64,000 bases of DNA from contig JAPLFH010000024.1 in the NCBI GenBank assembly GCA_026390815.1, positions 160,766 to 224,765 on the forward strand. Direction: 5' to 3'. This DNA is from Ignavibacteriales bacterium. GTDB lineage: Bacteria; Bacteroidota; Ignavibacteria; Ignavibacteriales; SURF-24. The notes below the pieces were generated by a model that saw nothing but the letters and a program-made list of their open reading frames with translations, searched no databases and was not told where the DNA came from. Position numbers and translations under genes: made by a program. How positions within the stretch are numbered: position 1 is the stretch's first letter; the number at the start of each line of letters is the position of its first letter. Of the stretch, positions 24,697 through 33,813 are shown one piece after another.

Positions 24697-25344
24697 TTAT
24701 GATGTTGCTAAAAGTTTCTTAATCTCTTTATTATAAATAGCTTTCTCAGTTAATCCGATATAAGATTTAACAACTTTTCCATCTTTATTAATTATAAATG
24801 ATGTTGGAATGGATTCAATCCCGCCATAATTCTGGATAATATCCATATTATAATAAACAACCGGATAGTTTATTTTAAATTCCTTTATAAAAGGAAGAAC
24901 ATTAGCAATTGTGTTATCCTGATCTAAAGAAACACCGATAATTTCTAATCCTTTATTTTTATATTCATTCTTCAAAGCAACTAAGTCGGGAATGCCTCTT
25001 CTACATGGGGCGCACCAGGTTGCCCAAAAATCGAGTAGAATAACTTTGCCTTTGAAATCAGAAAGTTTAAGTTTCTTTCCATCGCATGTTTTAAGCTCAA
25101 AATCCGGAGCCATCTTTCCTTCAAAAGGATTTGCTACGGATTGAGTTGCCGGGTTATAGTTGGGCGGATATGGTCCTTGTTCCGGTTCGCTTTGAGAATT
25201 GTTTACTATAAAGAAAACCAATATTACTGCAATGAATCCTACTGTATAAATAAGGTTTTTATAACGTGGATCTATTAACGGTTTTTTTTCAACCTTTTGT
25301 GTCCCGATTTTTCTTTCTTTTGGTTTTGCGTTCTTTGGGTTCAT
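24697..25344 (-). CDS. TlpA/ResA-like membrane-anchored thioredoxin
   Basis: 215 aa. A basic N-terminus (1-30) and one membrane helix (31-47) place the thioredoxin domain outside the cytoplasmic membrane. The redox motif is WATWCAPCRR with Cys111 and Cys114; a conserved cis-proline lies in ESIPTSFIIN. An extra Cys is at 87. TlpA/ResA proteins reduce disulfides in exported apoproteins such as apocytochrome c. Last gene of a three-gene minus-strand run (DUF6132, DUF1858, TlpA), all carrying Cys pairs; the haem and CcsA-like genes elsewhere in the window fit cytochrome maturation. Confidence 0.92.
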   Translation of the reverse strand: MNPKNAKPKERKIGTQKVEKKPLIDPRYKNLIYTVGFIAVILVFFIVNNSQSEPEQGPYPPNYNPATQSVANPFEGKMAPDFELKTCDGKKLKLSDFKGKVILLDFWATWCAPCRRGIPDLVALKNEYKNKGLEIIGVSLDQDNTIANVLPFIKEFKINYPVVYYNMDIIQNYGGIESIPTSFIINKDGKVVKSYIGLTEKAIYNKEIKKLLATS

Positions 25345-25463
25345 TAATTTTTCCTTTCTCTTTTCAATTATTTGCTTGTTAAAATAAAGAATTTTTATAA
25401 CGAATTAAACTCAGTAAAGCAGGTAGAATTGAATACAATAAATGTCGTTGTTCAATTAATAGT

Positions 25464-25688
25464 TTATTCTTTCTTTAACTGGTTTAATTCCTTCACAAAC
25501 TTGTTAATCTTTTCATCATCAAAGCCCTTTTCTTTTGCGGAATCTTCCAGTGTTCCCCAAGCTGGTTCACCGCATCGCAGGCAGCGTATCCCATGTTCCA
25601 TCAAATAAGTTACTGCTTCTGGTAAAATCTCTATAAGATCTTCTATAAGAATATTTTTATTTATTTGAATTGTTTCCATCGGTGTCAT
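25464..25688 (-). CDS. DUF1858 domain protein with CxxC
   Basis: 74 aa. It matches the DUF1858 family: an N-terminal ILIEDLIEILPEAVTYLMEHG, then CLRCGEPAWGTLED with Cys36 and Cys39, then a helical tail. Family members are often fused to hybrid-cluster or redox proteins and are thought to bind a metal or cluster via the Cys pair; function not proven. It overlaps the upstream DUF6132 gene by 32 bases. AGGA lies 10 bases before ATG 25688; ATG 25679 is an alternative. Confidence 0.87.
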   Translation of the reverse strand: MTPMETIQINKNILIEDLIEILPEAVTYLMEHGIRCLRCGEPAWGTLEDSAKEKGFDDEKINKFVKELNQLKKE

Positions 25689-25884
25689 TTTTTTTCTTTC
25701 CTGGTAGAGCGAATATCAAACCAACCGCAGCGCCATAAAATGTTGAATAGTAGGGATTGCTTTTTATTGGACAGGAGCCGGATTTGCATCCGATAAAATA
25801 GTAATAAGCAAATCCAAGTGATGCTCCACCTAAAATGGGTAAAAATCTTTTTGCAAAATATTTTATTTTATCATTTAGAAACAA
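25657..25884 (-). CDS. DUF6132-like small membrane protein
   Basis: 75 aa with two hydrophobic helices (about 14-32 and 46-62) separated by GCKSGSCPIKSNPYYST, which holds Cys33 and Cys38. The phrase fits the small membrane family often named DUF6132. The Cys pair in a loop between two helices suggests a redox or metal role. First gene of the run with DUF1858 and TlpA, overlapping DUF1858 by 32 bases, which argues for one functional unit. Confidence 0.82.
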   Translation of the reverse strand: MFLNDKIKYFAKRFLPILGGASLGFAYYYFIGCKSGSCPIKSNPYYSTFYGAAVGLIFALPGKKKNDTDGNNSNK

Positions 25885-26060
25885 TTTTTATCCTCTTTGT
25901 AGAATAAGATGGTGCTATTTATTAAAAGATTCATCATCTATGCTTATCTTTCTTTAACTTTTATACACCAGCCAACAAATTCTATGGGATGAAATAAATA
26001 TCAATATAAAAGCACAGTTGAATAATTTATTCGAAGAATCCCGGTTAGTCTATTGTAGTT

Positions 26061-26510
26061 CTATTTTTTCTTTCCCCATTCCAATACTTCTATTTTCACT
26101 TCAGCCAATCCAGATTTGAGCATATCCAATTCTTTTGCTGCTCCGTAAGAAAGATCAATCATTCGGTTATTTCTTGCTGGCATTCTATCATTTATTATTA
26201 AAACAATCGATTTATAATTCTTCAAATTAGTTATCCGCACTTTGGTTCCAAGCGGATAGGTTTTATGAGATGCTGATAAATCAAACATATTGTACATTTC
26301 ACCACTGGCTGTTTTCTTACCATTAAATTTTTTACCATAATAAGAAGCTGTACCTGTGGTTGTTTTGGATGGCGTAATAAAATCTGATCGTTTATGCAAT
26401 TGATGTTTAGATTGCCATTCCGATTTTTCATTAGAAAATCGTGTAGAAGAACTACAGGAAATAAACAGGAAACCAAATAATAAGATAATATTGTAAAAAT
26501 GTGATTTCAT
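26061..26510 (-). CDS. RlpA-like septal ring lipoprotein
   Basis: 149 aa from ATG 26510 (the frame runs to 26561). The N-terminus is a lipoprotein signal with Cys19 (LFISCSSS). Residues 50-145 form the double-psi beta-barrel of RlpA: TGTASYYGKKFNGKKTASGE, then LSASHKTYPLGTKVRITN and VLIINDRMP. RlpA proteins are lytic transglycosylases cutting denuded glycan strands at septa. The Glu (in SGE) and His (in ASHKT) of the active region are present; the residue often Asp three places after that Glu is Asn here. No SPOR domain is present. Confidence 0.88.
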   Translation of the reverse strand: MKSHFYNIILLFGFLFISCSSSTRFSNEKSEWQSKHQLHKRSDFITPSKTTTGTASYYGKKFNGKKTASGEMYNMFDLSASHKTYPLGTKVRITNLKNYKSIVLIINDRMPARNNRMIDLSYGAAKELDMLKSGLAEVKIEVLEWGKKK

Positions 26511-26669
26511 TTTAAAAGAATTTTTGTCAATATAAAGCAAAATTTTGTAAGAAGAAATCAAGTGGAATTTTCCATCGCTCCTGGTTTAATAATTTTTAAC
26601 GGCTCGATTTTGATTGCGGCAATAATTAACTTTACCAGCAAATTTGTGAAAAGTTAAAAAGAGAATTAA

Positions 26670-28136
26670 ATGAATGATGAATTGTTTATAAACTACCTTG
26701 GTCCGAAAGCCGAGAACTTAAATCTGTTAAAGAAGTTGGTAAACCGGGTTTTAGACCACCAAGCCGAGTGGAGGAAATCCTTTTTCCCTACCGATCCAGA
26801 AATTTATCCAAAAGAAATTTTAGAAAATTCAAAATTAGAAGAAGAACTGGAAAAATTTTTGTTAAGGAGCGATGGAAATTTACCATACTTTCACCCACGG
26901 TATATTGCACAGATGGTTAAGGATCCTTCTTTGCCAACAATACTTGGATATTTATCTTTTATGTTGTCTAATCCTAATAATCATGCTTATGAAGGTGGAC
27001 CAGTTACAACAGAAATGGAAATGGAAGTTGTTGAGTTACTTTTAAAATTTATTGGATTTGAAAATGGATGGGGACATTTAACAAGTGGCGGTTCATTAGC
27101 AAATTTAGAAGCTCTTTGGGTGGCAAGAGATTTTTACCCCGAAGGCGCAGTTTATTTTTCGGAAGTATCCCACTATTCCTGGAAGAGGATTTGCAAGATT
27201 CTTAGGATAAACAATTTTGAGGAAGTTCCTGTTGATAAAAATTTCAGAATGGATTTAAATGTTCTTGAAGAAAAGCTTAAAAATAATCCGGCAATGTTTG
27301 TAATGGCAAATCTTGGTTCAACAGGAACTGGCAGCGTTGATGATATTGAATCAATACTTGAGTTAAAAAATAAATATAATTTTCATCTTCACATTGATGC
27401 GGCATACGGAGGATTTGTTAGATCGGTAATTCTTGATGAAGACTTCAAACAAGTATCTTTTTCTGATACAATGAATTTAAGTGAATTTGTTTACCGGCAG
27501 TTATTAAATATGAGTAAAGCAGATTCAATTACAATAGATCCACACAAGCACGGATTAATATCATATGGTGCAGGTGCAGTAATGTACAGGGATGAAAAGT
27601 TAAGAGCGGTTGTTCTAAATACAGCACCTTACACTTACCATAAGTTAGATAAACCCAACATTGGGATGTTCAGCCTCGAAGGATCACGCCCCGGGGCAAT
27701 GGCGGCTGCCTGCTATTTAACTTACAAGGTTTTACCACCGAATAGAACCGGGATAGGAAAACTAATAAATTATTCCTTATCCGCCTCAAAAAAGTTCTAT
27801 AGATTGTTGTCAGAAAGTAAATCGTTAAGAAATCTTAATTATCCGGACTTAGACATTAATTGTTTTTATAAGGAATCTGTTAACAGAAATATTTCTGAAG
27901 CGAACAAACTTACTCTTAAACTATATGATAAACTTTCTGTAGAATCAGCCAGTCCGCCATTTATTATTTCAAAATTTGTAACATCTGCACCGCTAGCCAA
28001 AATAGTTTTACCAACGCATTCCAACGAGAAGCAGGAAGACTTTACATCGCTAAGAACAGTTTTTATAAAGCACTGGAACAGCTTAAATAATTTCTATTAC
28101 GTAGAAGAGCTGATTAAAGAACTGGAAAAAAACTAA
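26670..28136 (+). CDS. Group II pyridoxal-dependent decarboxylase
   Basis: 488 aa PLP enzyme. LTSGGSLANLEALWVAR (138-154) binds the cofactor phosphate, HIDAAYGG (241-248) holds the Asp that contacts the pyridine, and TIDPHKHGLI carries the Schiff-base Lys293. This group includes glutamate, aspartate, tyrosine/DOPA and related amino-acid decarboxylases; the substrate cannot be fixed by eye. It stands at the head of the + strand block that includes two cyanophycinases, with 135 bases to the peptidase gene, so decarboxylation of Asp or an Arg product is possible but speculative. Confidence 0.85.
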   Translation: MNDELFINYLGPKAENLNLLKKLVNRVLDHQAEWRKSFFPTDPEIYPKEILENSKLEEELEKFLLRSDGNLPYFHPRYIAQMVKDPSLPTILGYLSFMLSNPNNHAYEGGPVTTEMEMEVVELLLKFIGFENGWGHLTSGGSLANLEALWVARDFYPEGAVYFSEVSHYSWKRICKILRINNFEEVPVDKNFRMDLNVLEEKLKNNPAMFVMANLGSTGTGSVDDIESILELKNKYNFHLHIDAAYGGFVRSVILDEDFKQVSFSDTMNLSEFVYRQLLNMSKADSITIDPHKHGLISYGAGAVMYRDEKLRAVVLNTAPYTYHKLDKPNIGMFSLEGSRPGAMAAACYLTYKVLPPNRTGIGKLINYSLSASKKFYRLLSESKSLRNLNYPDLDINCFYKESVNRNISEANKLTLKLYDKLSVESASPPFIISKFVTSAPLAKIVLPTHSNEKQEDFTSLRTVFIKHWNSLNNFYYVEELIKELEKN

Positions 28137-28271
28137 CAAACCTTCTTTCTTCTTAAAACTTTTTAGAAACAACGGTGAAAAGAATAAAGTTTTTACTTGA
28201 CTCTGAAATATAATTTTTGTATTTCCGTAACAGGAATTCCAGAATTATTCATATTGGGAAAAATTATTACG

Positions 28272-29363
28272 ATGGCAGATGAACGACTTATAGAAATTTT
28301 TTGTGATTTAATAAAGATTGAAGCCTTATCAGGCTCGGAAAAACCGGTAACTGATTTCATAGTTTCATTTTTACGGAGACTCAAACTAAATCCAATTATT
28401 GATAATTCAGCAGTATTATCTGGTGGTAACTCTGGAAACCTTTTGTGCAAACTAGGTAACGGTGGTAACTTTGCTTTAATTTCGCATATGGATACCGCTC
28501 GTTCAACCTTAAATGTAAAACCGCAAATTGGAAATGGAAAAATCACATCGGATGGTACCACCGTTCTTGGGGTTGATAATAGAGCTGGCATTGCTGCTAT
28601 CCTTTATGCAATTGAAAGAGGAATAAAAAATAAAATTCCCTTAAAAGATTTTACAATTGCTTTCACCACACAAGAAGAAACAACTCTGGCAGGCTCAAGA
28701 AATATTTTATTCGAAGACACTATACAAATGGGATTTGTTTTCGATTCTCACATGCGTCCGGGAAATTTTATTTGCGAGTCTTGCGGTGCTGCCGGGTTTA
28801 AATTAAAAATCATTGGTAAAGCTGCGCACTCCGGTATTGCACCGGAGAAAGGGATTGACTCAATAAAGATTACAAGCAATGCAATTTCTGAACTTGAGTT
28901 TGGCAGGATAGATAAAGATACTACTGCAAACATAGGAATTATTAAAGGAGGTACTGCTGTTAACGTAGTGCCCGAATTAACAGAAATTGAAGGTGAAGTT
29001 CGCTCGATGATTCCGGATAAAATAATTAATAAGCTTGAAGAAATAAAAAGAAAATTCGAAAACAAAGCAGATGAAGTTGGTGGTAAAATCGATTTTAAAT
29101 ATTGGTGGGATTTCAAGCCTTACCGGATTAATCCTGAAAGCGATATTTTCCGGAAGATTTCGGAAACTATTTCTAAAGTTGGATTGGAACCAAAGCCACA
29201 AATTTCCTGGGGTGGCAGCGATGCAAATTCCTTAAATGAGAAAAGTATTGCGTGTGTTAATCTTGGTATTGGTGCAGAAAATCCACACTCAAATGACGAA
29301 TTTATTTTATTAGAAGACTTACAAAAATCATCTGAAATAGCTTTAGAGTTAATGAAAAAATGA
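28272..29363 (+). CDS. M20-family (PepT-like) metallopeptidase
   Basis: 363 aa from ATG 28272, without a strong binding site. Zinc peptidase of the tripeptidase/PepT-like M20 group: FALISHMDTARS (His, Asp), TVLGVDNRAGIAAI (bridging Asp), TTQEETTLAGSRN (Glu pair) and SWGGSDANSLNEK with a C-terminal His in NPHSNDE. Cytoplasmic, no signal peptide. It overlaps the cyanophycinase gene by 4 bases (ATGA), so the two are translated together; a role in splitting beta-Asp-Arg or other dipeptides is a reasonable inference. Confidence 0.87.
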   Translation: MADERLIEIFCDLIKIEALSGSEKPVTDFIVSFLRRLKLNPIIDNSAVLSGGNSGNLLCKLGNGGNFALISHMDTARSTLNVKPQIGNGKITSDGTTVLGVDNRAGIAAILYAIERGIKNKIPLKDFTIAFTTQEETTLAGSRNILFEDTIQMGFVFDSHMRPGNFICESCGAAGFKLKIIGKAAHSGIAPEKGIDSIKITSNAISELEFGRIDKDTTANIGIIKGGTAVNVVPELTEIEGEVRSMIPDKIINKLEEIKRKFENKADEVGGKIDFKYWWDFKPYRINPESDIFRKISETISKVGLEPKPQISWGGSDANSLNEKSIACVNLGIGAENPHSNDEFILLEDLQKSSEIALELMKK

Positions 29364-30229
29364 AAAACCTAAAAACACTTTTCACTGTAATATTTCTTTT
29401 TATTATTGCTCTAAGTTCTTTTGCCCAGGAGAAAGGACATCTGGTAATTATTGGCGGCGGCAACAGGGATGAATATTTAATGCGAAAGTTCATTGAACTT
29501 GCTGGAGGAAATGATGCCGGAGTTGTAATTTTCCCGATGGCAAGCTCGGAACCGGTTGAGACTGCGTTATATCAATTAAAAGAGTTAAAGAGTTATGGCT
29601 GTTCAAATATCAGTTTTATTAATTGCAATAAGCAAAATGCAGATGCTGATAGCAACCTAAAAAAATTGGATAATGTAAAAGGAGTATTTTTTTCCGGTGG
29701 TGATCAGGCAAATCTGACCGCGGCGCTACTTGGTACAAAAATACTCGATAAGATAAAAAAGATTTATAATGAAGGTGGAGTAATAGGCGGAACAAGCGCC
29801 GGTGCGGCAATTATGAGCAAAGTAATGATTACCGGTGATGAGTTGATCAACAAAGATACTTCAAACATTTTTAAAATGATTAAGAAGGGTAATGTTAAAG
29901 TAACCGAAGGTTTTGGCTTTTTTAAAAATGTTATTGTAGACCAACATTTTATAACGCGAAAGAGACTCAACCGGTTAATTACAGTTGTATTAGAAAATCC
30001 CAATTTGCTTGGAATAGGAATAGATGAATCTACAGCTGTTATTGTTAATCCGGACAATACTTTTGATGTGCTTGGTGAAAATACTGTAATGGTTTATGAT
30101 GCAACTGAAGCAAATAAAATTACTACCGATAAAAACGGAAATCTTTCAGCTTCAGAAATAAAAATGCATCTTCTAAAATCTGGTGATCGATTTAATTTAA
30201 AAACTAAAAGTGTTATTTCGGAAAATTAA
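29360..30229 (+). CDS. Periplasmic cyanophycinase (peptidase S51)
   Basis: 289 aa with a signal peptide (about 1-22, ending SSFAQ). Cyanophycinase splits the Asp-Arg polymer cyanophycin into beta-Asp-Arg dipeptides. Motifs: GGDQ at 113-116, the nucleophile Ser146 in GGTSAGAA, the DQHFITRKRLNRL block with His196, and GIDESTA with Glu223, the set characteristic of cyanophycinase within S51. The signal peptide indicates an exported enzyme as in CphE-type proteins. Overlaps the M20 gene upstream by 4 bases and the YfcC transporter gene downstream by 1 base, giving a tight three-gene operon. Confidence 0.9.
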   Translation: MKNLKTLFTVIFLFIIALSSFAQEKGHLVIIGGGNRDEYLMRKFIELAGGNDAGVVIFPMASSEPVETALYQLKELKSYGCSNISFINCNKQNADADSNLKKLDNVKGVFFSGGDQANLTAALLGTKILDKIKKIYNEGGVIGGTSAGAAIMSKVMITGDELINKDTSNIFKMIKKGNVKVTEGFGFFKNVIVDQHFITRKRLNRLITVVLENPNLLGIGIDESTAVIVNPDNTFDVLGENTVMVYDATEANKITTDKNGNLSASEIKMHLLKSGDRFNLKTKSVISEN

Positions 30230-31617
30230 TGAAAAAGAATTTCAGCTTTAACACACTTGTAATGATTTATGCTATTGTTGTGTTAGTTGCTATTATGACG
30301 TGGGTAATTCCCGGTGGTGAATATAAAAGAGAAATTAAAGATAACCGGAATATTGTTGTTCCTAATTCCTTTACCTATATCCAGAGTGAACCGCAGGGAT
30401 TGGGCGCTGTATTACAGGCACCAATAAAAGGATTTGTCAGCGCTTCGGAAATTATAGTATTTCTTTTTGTAATCGGCGGTTCGTTCATGATAATTCAAAG
30501 AACAGGAGCCGTTACTTCAGCATTACAACGGGTGGCTGAAACTTTGGCTGATAAACCACATCTTCAAAAATATTTTATTCCAGCAACGATGGTTTTATTT
30601 TCTATCGGTGGTTCAACATTCGGAATGTGCGAAGAAACGATGCCTTTTGTTTTAATTTTCATTCCACTTGCACTCTCGCTTGGTTACGATTCGATTGTTG
30701 GTACCGCAATTCCATTTCTTGGTGCTGCCGCGGGATTTGCCGGTGCAACATTAAATCCATTTACTTTAGGAATTGCTTTAAAAATTTCTGAACTTCCTTA
30801 CGATACAGCACTTTGGTACCGGATTATTATCTGGATAATAAGTACAACATCTATGATAACATTTGTTATGATCTATGCTTCTAAGATTAAAAAGAAACCT
30901 GAGAAAAGTTTAGTTTACGAAATTGATAAACAAAGAAAACACTCTTTTCATCTGGATAACAATTCAAAAACAGAATTTACAAAATCGCAAAAGTATGTAC
31001 TACTTGCATTTGCTGCTGCCCTGGTTGTTATGGTGATAGGAATATTGGAATACAATTGGTTCATTGTAGAAATTGCCGCATTATTTTTTGCGCTTGGAAT
31101 TATTGCAGGATTAATTGGCAAACTGAAATTGAACGAGATTACAGAAAGCTTCAAAGAGGGAGCTAAAGATATGGTCGGTGTGGCATTGATTATTGCCTGC
31201 GCACGTGCAATGCTTGTGGTAGCAACAGATGCAAAGATAATAGATACGATGTTGTTCGGAATGGCAAATGTCATTTCAAATTTTCACCCGGTTGTTGCGG
31301 CGCAATCTATGTTTGTTACGCAGGGAATTATAAATTTCTTTGTTCATTCCGGTTCCGGTCAGGCGGCTTTAACCATGCCGGTAATGTCTCCGCTTGCAGA
31401 TGTACTTGGAATTCCACGATTTGTTGCTGTGCTTGCCTTTCAATTTGGTGAAGGATGGATAAATCCAATTTTACCTACATCCGGTGTTACAATGGGTGTT
31501 TTAGGATTAGCTGGTATTTCTTGGGATAAATGGTTTAAATGGATGTTACCGATTCAAATATTTTTTTTAATTCTTGCCTTGTTATTAATTATTCCACCGT
31601 TTTTCTTTAGATATTAG
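30229..31617 (+). CDS. YfcC-family (C4-dicarboxylate/ArcD-type) membrane transporter
   Basis: 462 aa with about 12 hydrophobic segments. The sequence fits the YfcC/DcuC-like ion transporter superfamily: the start TLVMIYAIVVLVAIMTWVIPG, the re-entrant GGSTFGMCEETMPF and the C-terminal FFVHSGSGQAALTMPVMSPL. Members are annotated as uptake carriers for dicarboxylates, arginine/ornithine or short peptides; specificity is unproven. Because it is fused into an operon with cyanophycinase and a dipeptidase-like gene, uptake of Asp, Arg or Asp-Arg is the natural guess. Confidence 0.88.
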   Translation: MKKNFSFNTLVMIYAIVVLVAIMTWVIPGGEYKREIKDNRNIVVPNSFTYIQSEPQGLGAVLQAPIKGFVSASEIIVFLFVIGGSFMIIQRTGAVTSALQRVAETLADKPHLQKYFIPATMVLFSIGGSTFGMCEETMPFVLIFIPLALSLGYDSIVGTAIPFLGAAAGFAGATLNPFTLGIALKISELPYDTALWYRIIIWIISTTSMITFVMIYASKIKKKPEKSLVYEIDKQRKHSFHLDNNSKTEFTKSQKYVLLAFAAALVVMVIGILEYNWFIVEIAALFFALGIIAGLIGKLKLNEITESFKEGAKDMVGVALIIACARAMLVVATDAKIIDTMLFGMANVISNFHPVVAAQSMFVTQGIINFFVHSGSGQAALTMPVMSPLADVLGIPRFVAVLAFQFGEGWINPILPTSGVTMGVLGLAGISWDKWFKWMLPIQIFFLILALLLIIPPFFFRY

Positions 31618-31648
31618 ATTTTGTTCAATAAAATAAATTGGAGGTAAA

Positions 31649-32761
31649 ATGAAAAAGTTGGTACAGAAAGCATTATTAACCATGCTCGTTCTTCTTTTCG
31701 TTTCTTCGTATTCTTTCCCCCAGGTAGAATTTGAAACCGGAAAAATTGCTGTTCAGGTAAATGAATATGGGCGACTTAGAGTGCATTTCCCTGCTATTGA
31801 TAATCTTCGTCAGATTGATCGCTCATCTTGGTTGATAGGTGTTGCGGCGGATAAAGTCTTTGATTACAAGAACGACGCTGAAGCACACGATTCCTCTAAA
31901 GTTATAACTTTACCAAAGCTAAGCGACTATGAAATATATGGATCGTACGATAATACATATTCTGGTGCACCACCGGACTTTCTTGAAAAAATGTATGTTT
32001 ATGGCTGGAATAATGAAGCGTTTCTTTTAGTAAAGATGACAGCTATTAACCAGGAAGCAACAACTCAAAGATCTATTATTGGATTAGAGTTCATCGCCCA
32101 AATTGATGGCGTTTATGGAAACGAAACACTTAATTTTTTAAATTCAAAAAACATTGCCGAAGTTTTTAATACTAAATATGTTGGCTTCAAATTCCTTAAA
32201 CCAGAAGTAGTTTCATTTAGAGCGGTTGATTGGTACGATGGATATGAGCTGGGAGATACTGCAATATTTTCCTGGTTAACATATACCAAAAAAGACACTT
32301 CTTTTTCTACTGGCGGAGATGGTGGAATTGGAATTATGGCAACAGCACCAGTTGATATTTTAAGCGGTGACTCTGCTACAGTTTATTTAGCCATTACAGC
32401 CGGAGAAACCAGAGCCGAGATGGAAACCGCAATGACGGCAGCAGAAAATAAATTTGCAACACTTACAAGCGTTTCTAAAGATGATTCTAAAATGCCAACA
32501 GGTTTTTCTTTAAAACAGAATTATCCTAATCCATTTAATCCGAGCACAAAAATTTCTTTCAGTTTGCCTGTAAGTCAAAATGTAGTTCTTAAAATATTCA
32601 ATTCGCTTGGGCAGGAAATTTCAACTTTGATTAATTCCGAATTTGATGCCGGGAATTATACTTATAATTTTACTGCTGATAACCTTACAAGTGGAATTTA
32701 TTTTTACACCTTGAATGCCGGCAGCTTTTCATCAAGTAAAAAGATGCTGCTGGTTAAATGA
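31649..32761 (+). CDS. Secreted protein with T9SS sorting domain
   Basis: 370 aa with a signal peptide (about 1-25, ending SFPQ). Residues ~25-280 form a beta-rich domain that I do not recognise. The last ~85 residues are a type A T9SS C-terminal domain: NYPNPFNPSTKISFSLP, LKIFNSLGQEI, and the final SGIYFYTLNAGSFSSSKKML. It is therefore exported through the outer membrane and its tail is removed or used for anchoring. Strong GGAGG before the ATG. Follows the YfcC gene after 31 bases. Confidence 0.88.
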   Translation: MKKLVQKALLTMLVLLFVSSYSFPQVEFETGKIAVQVNEYGRLRVHFPAIDNLRQIDRSSWLIGVAADKVFDYKNDAEAHDSSKVITLPKLSDYEIYGSYDNTYSGAPPDFLEKMYVYGWNNEAFLLVKMTAINQEATTQRSIIGLEFIAQIDGVYGNETLNFLNSKNIAEVFNTKYVGFKFLKPEVVSFRAVDWYDGYELGDTAIFSWLTYTKKDTSFSTGGDGGIGIMATAPVDILSGDSATVYLAITAGETRAEMETAMTAAENKFATLTSVSKDDSKMPTGFSLKQNYPNPFNPSTKISFSLPVSQNVVLKIFNSLGQEISTLINSEFDAGNYTYNFTADNLTSGIYFYTLNAGSFSSSKKMLLVK

Positions 32762-32836
32762 AAATACTTAATTATGATTAAAAATGTTTTCGGTAGAATC
32801 AACCTCGTTTATGTGGTTTGATTTATAATTCAAAAC

Positions 32837-32863
32837 GCAGAGATGAAAGCACCCCATCTCTGC
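32837..32863. promoter_or_regulatory. Perfect inverted repeat directly before the RpiR gene
   Basis: GCAGAGATG (32837-32845) and CATCTCTGC (32855-32863) form a perfect 9-bp stem around a 9-base loop, ending 16 bases before the RpiR start. No T run follows, so it is less likely to be a simple terminator. It may be an operator for RpiR or an RNA hairpin that controls access to the start. Confidence 0.45.
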
Positions 32864-32879
32864 AATATTAAAGTTGGTT

Positions 32880-33737
32880 ATGGTACGATATAAACATATA
32901 AAAGAAAGAATACAGCTTCATTACGAAAGTCTCTCGGCTAATCATAAGCACATTGCCAACTTCTTTATTGAAAATTTCGATAAGATTCCTTTCTTAACAA
33001 TTCATGATGTAGCGAAGGCTACCAATACCAGTGTAGCATCAATTATTAGATTTACGCAACGGGTTGGTTTTTCAGGTTACACAGAGCTTCAACGCGAAAT
33101 TGCAACAACGCTGCAAAACCATCTTCAGAAAAAAGAAATTTTTCCGTTACTGGATAAAGGTAAATTCAATGAAGATGTTTTAACCGAAGTCGCAAATCAG
33201 GATATTTCTAATATAAACGAAACACTTGCGTTAAATGAAAGAGAAAATTTTCATAAAGCGGTTGAACTGATACTTTCCTCTAACAGAGTTTACACATTTG
33301 GATTGGGGATATCATATTTACTTTCAGAAATTCTTGCATACCAACTTAACCAGGTTGCTGTTGATGCTCGTGCTTTTGTTTTTGATTCGGCAAATTTTCT
33401 GGAACAGATTTTATTTCTTGATAAGAAAGATCTGATCATTGCACTATCATTCCCCCCTTACTCTAAAGAAACAATTGAAGCTGCAAAGTTTGCTGCTGAA
33501 AGAAAGATTAAAGTTATGGCAATTACAAACCGGCATTCTTCACCTATCACTTTTTATTCAAATGTTAACCTGGTAGTTAAAAGCGAGAATATGTTATTCA
33601 CAAATTCATTTGCTGCTATTTCCGTTATGATAAATGCTATTGCAACAGAATGCGCCGTTAAGAACAAACTCAAAGCTAAAAAGATGTTGAAGGAGATGAA
33701 TAAGATTCAGGAAATTCAGAGCAATACAATTGATTAA
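32880..33737 (+). CDS. MurR/RpiR family transcriptional regulator
   Basis: 285 aa from ATG 32880 (a TTG lies 6 bases before). The N-terminal helix-turn-helix domain (1-77) contains LTIHDVAKATNTSVASIIRF; the C-terminal SIS domain (about 110-245) has VYTFGLGISYLLSEILAYQL and LIIALSFPPYSKETIEAAKF. SIS domains of this family bind sugar phosphates or related metabolites. It sits between the cyanophycinase/YfcC operon and the TonB receptor gene on the same strand, so it is a likely regulator of this block. A perfect inverted repeat precedes it. Confidence 0.9.
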   Translation: MVRYKHIKERIQLHYESLSANHKHIANFFIENFDKIPFLTIHDVAKATNTSVASIIRFTQRVGFSGYTELQREIATTLQNHLQKKEIFPLLDKGKFNEDVLTEVANQDISNINETLALNERENFHKAVELILSSNRVYTFGLGISYLLSEILAYQLNQVAVDARAFVFDSANFLEQILFLDKKDLIIALSFPPYSKETIEAAKFAAERKIKVMAITNRHSSPITFYSNVNLVVKSENMLFTNSFAAISVMINAIATECAVKNKLKAKKMLKEMNKIQEIQSNTID

Positions 33738-33813
33738 TGTTTTCAAGTACTTCGGAAATTTATCCGAGGCAGTAGTTAAAATAAAAAATTTAATTTGTTC
33801 CTGGAGATTGTAA

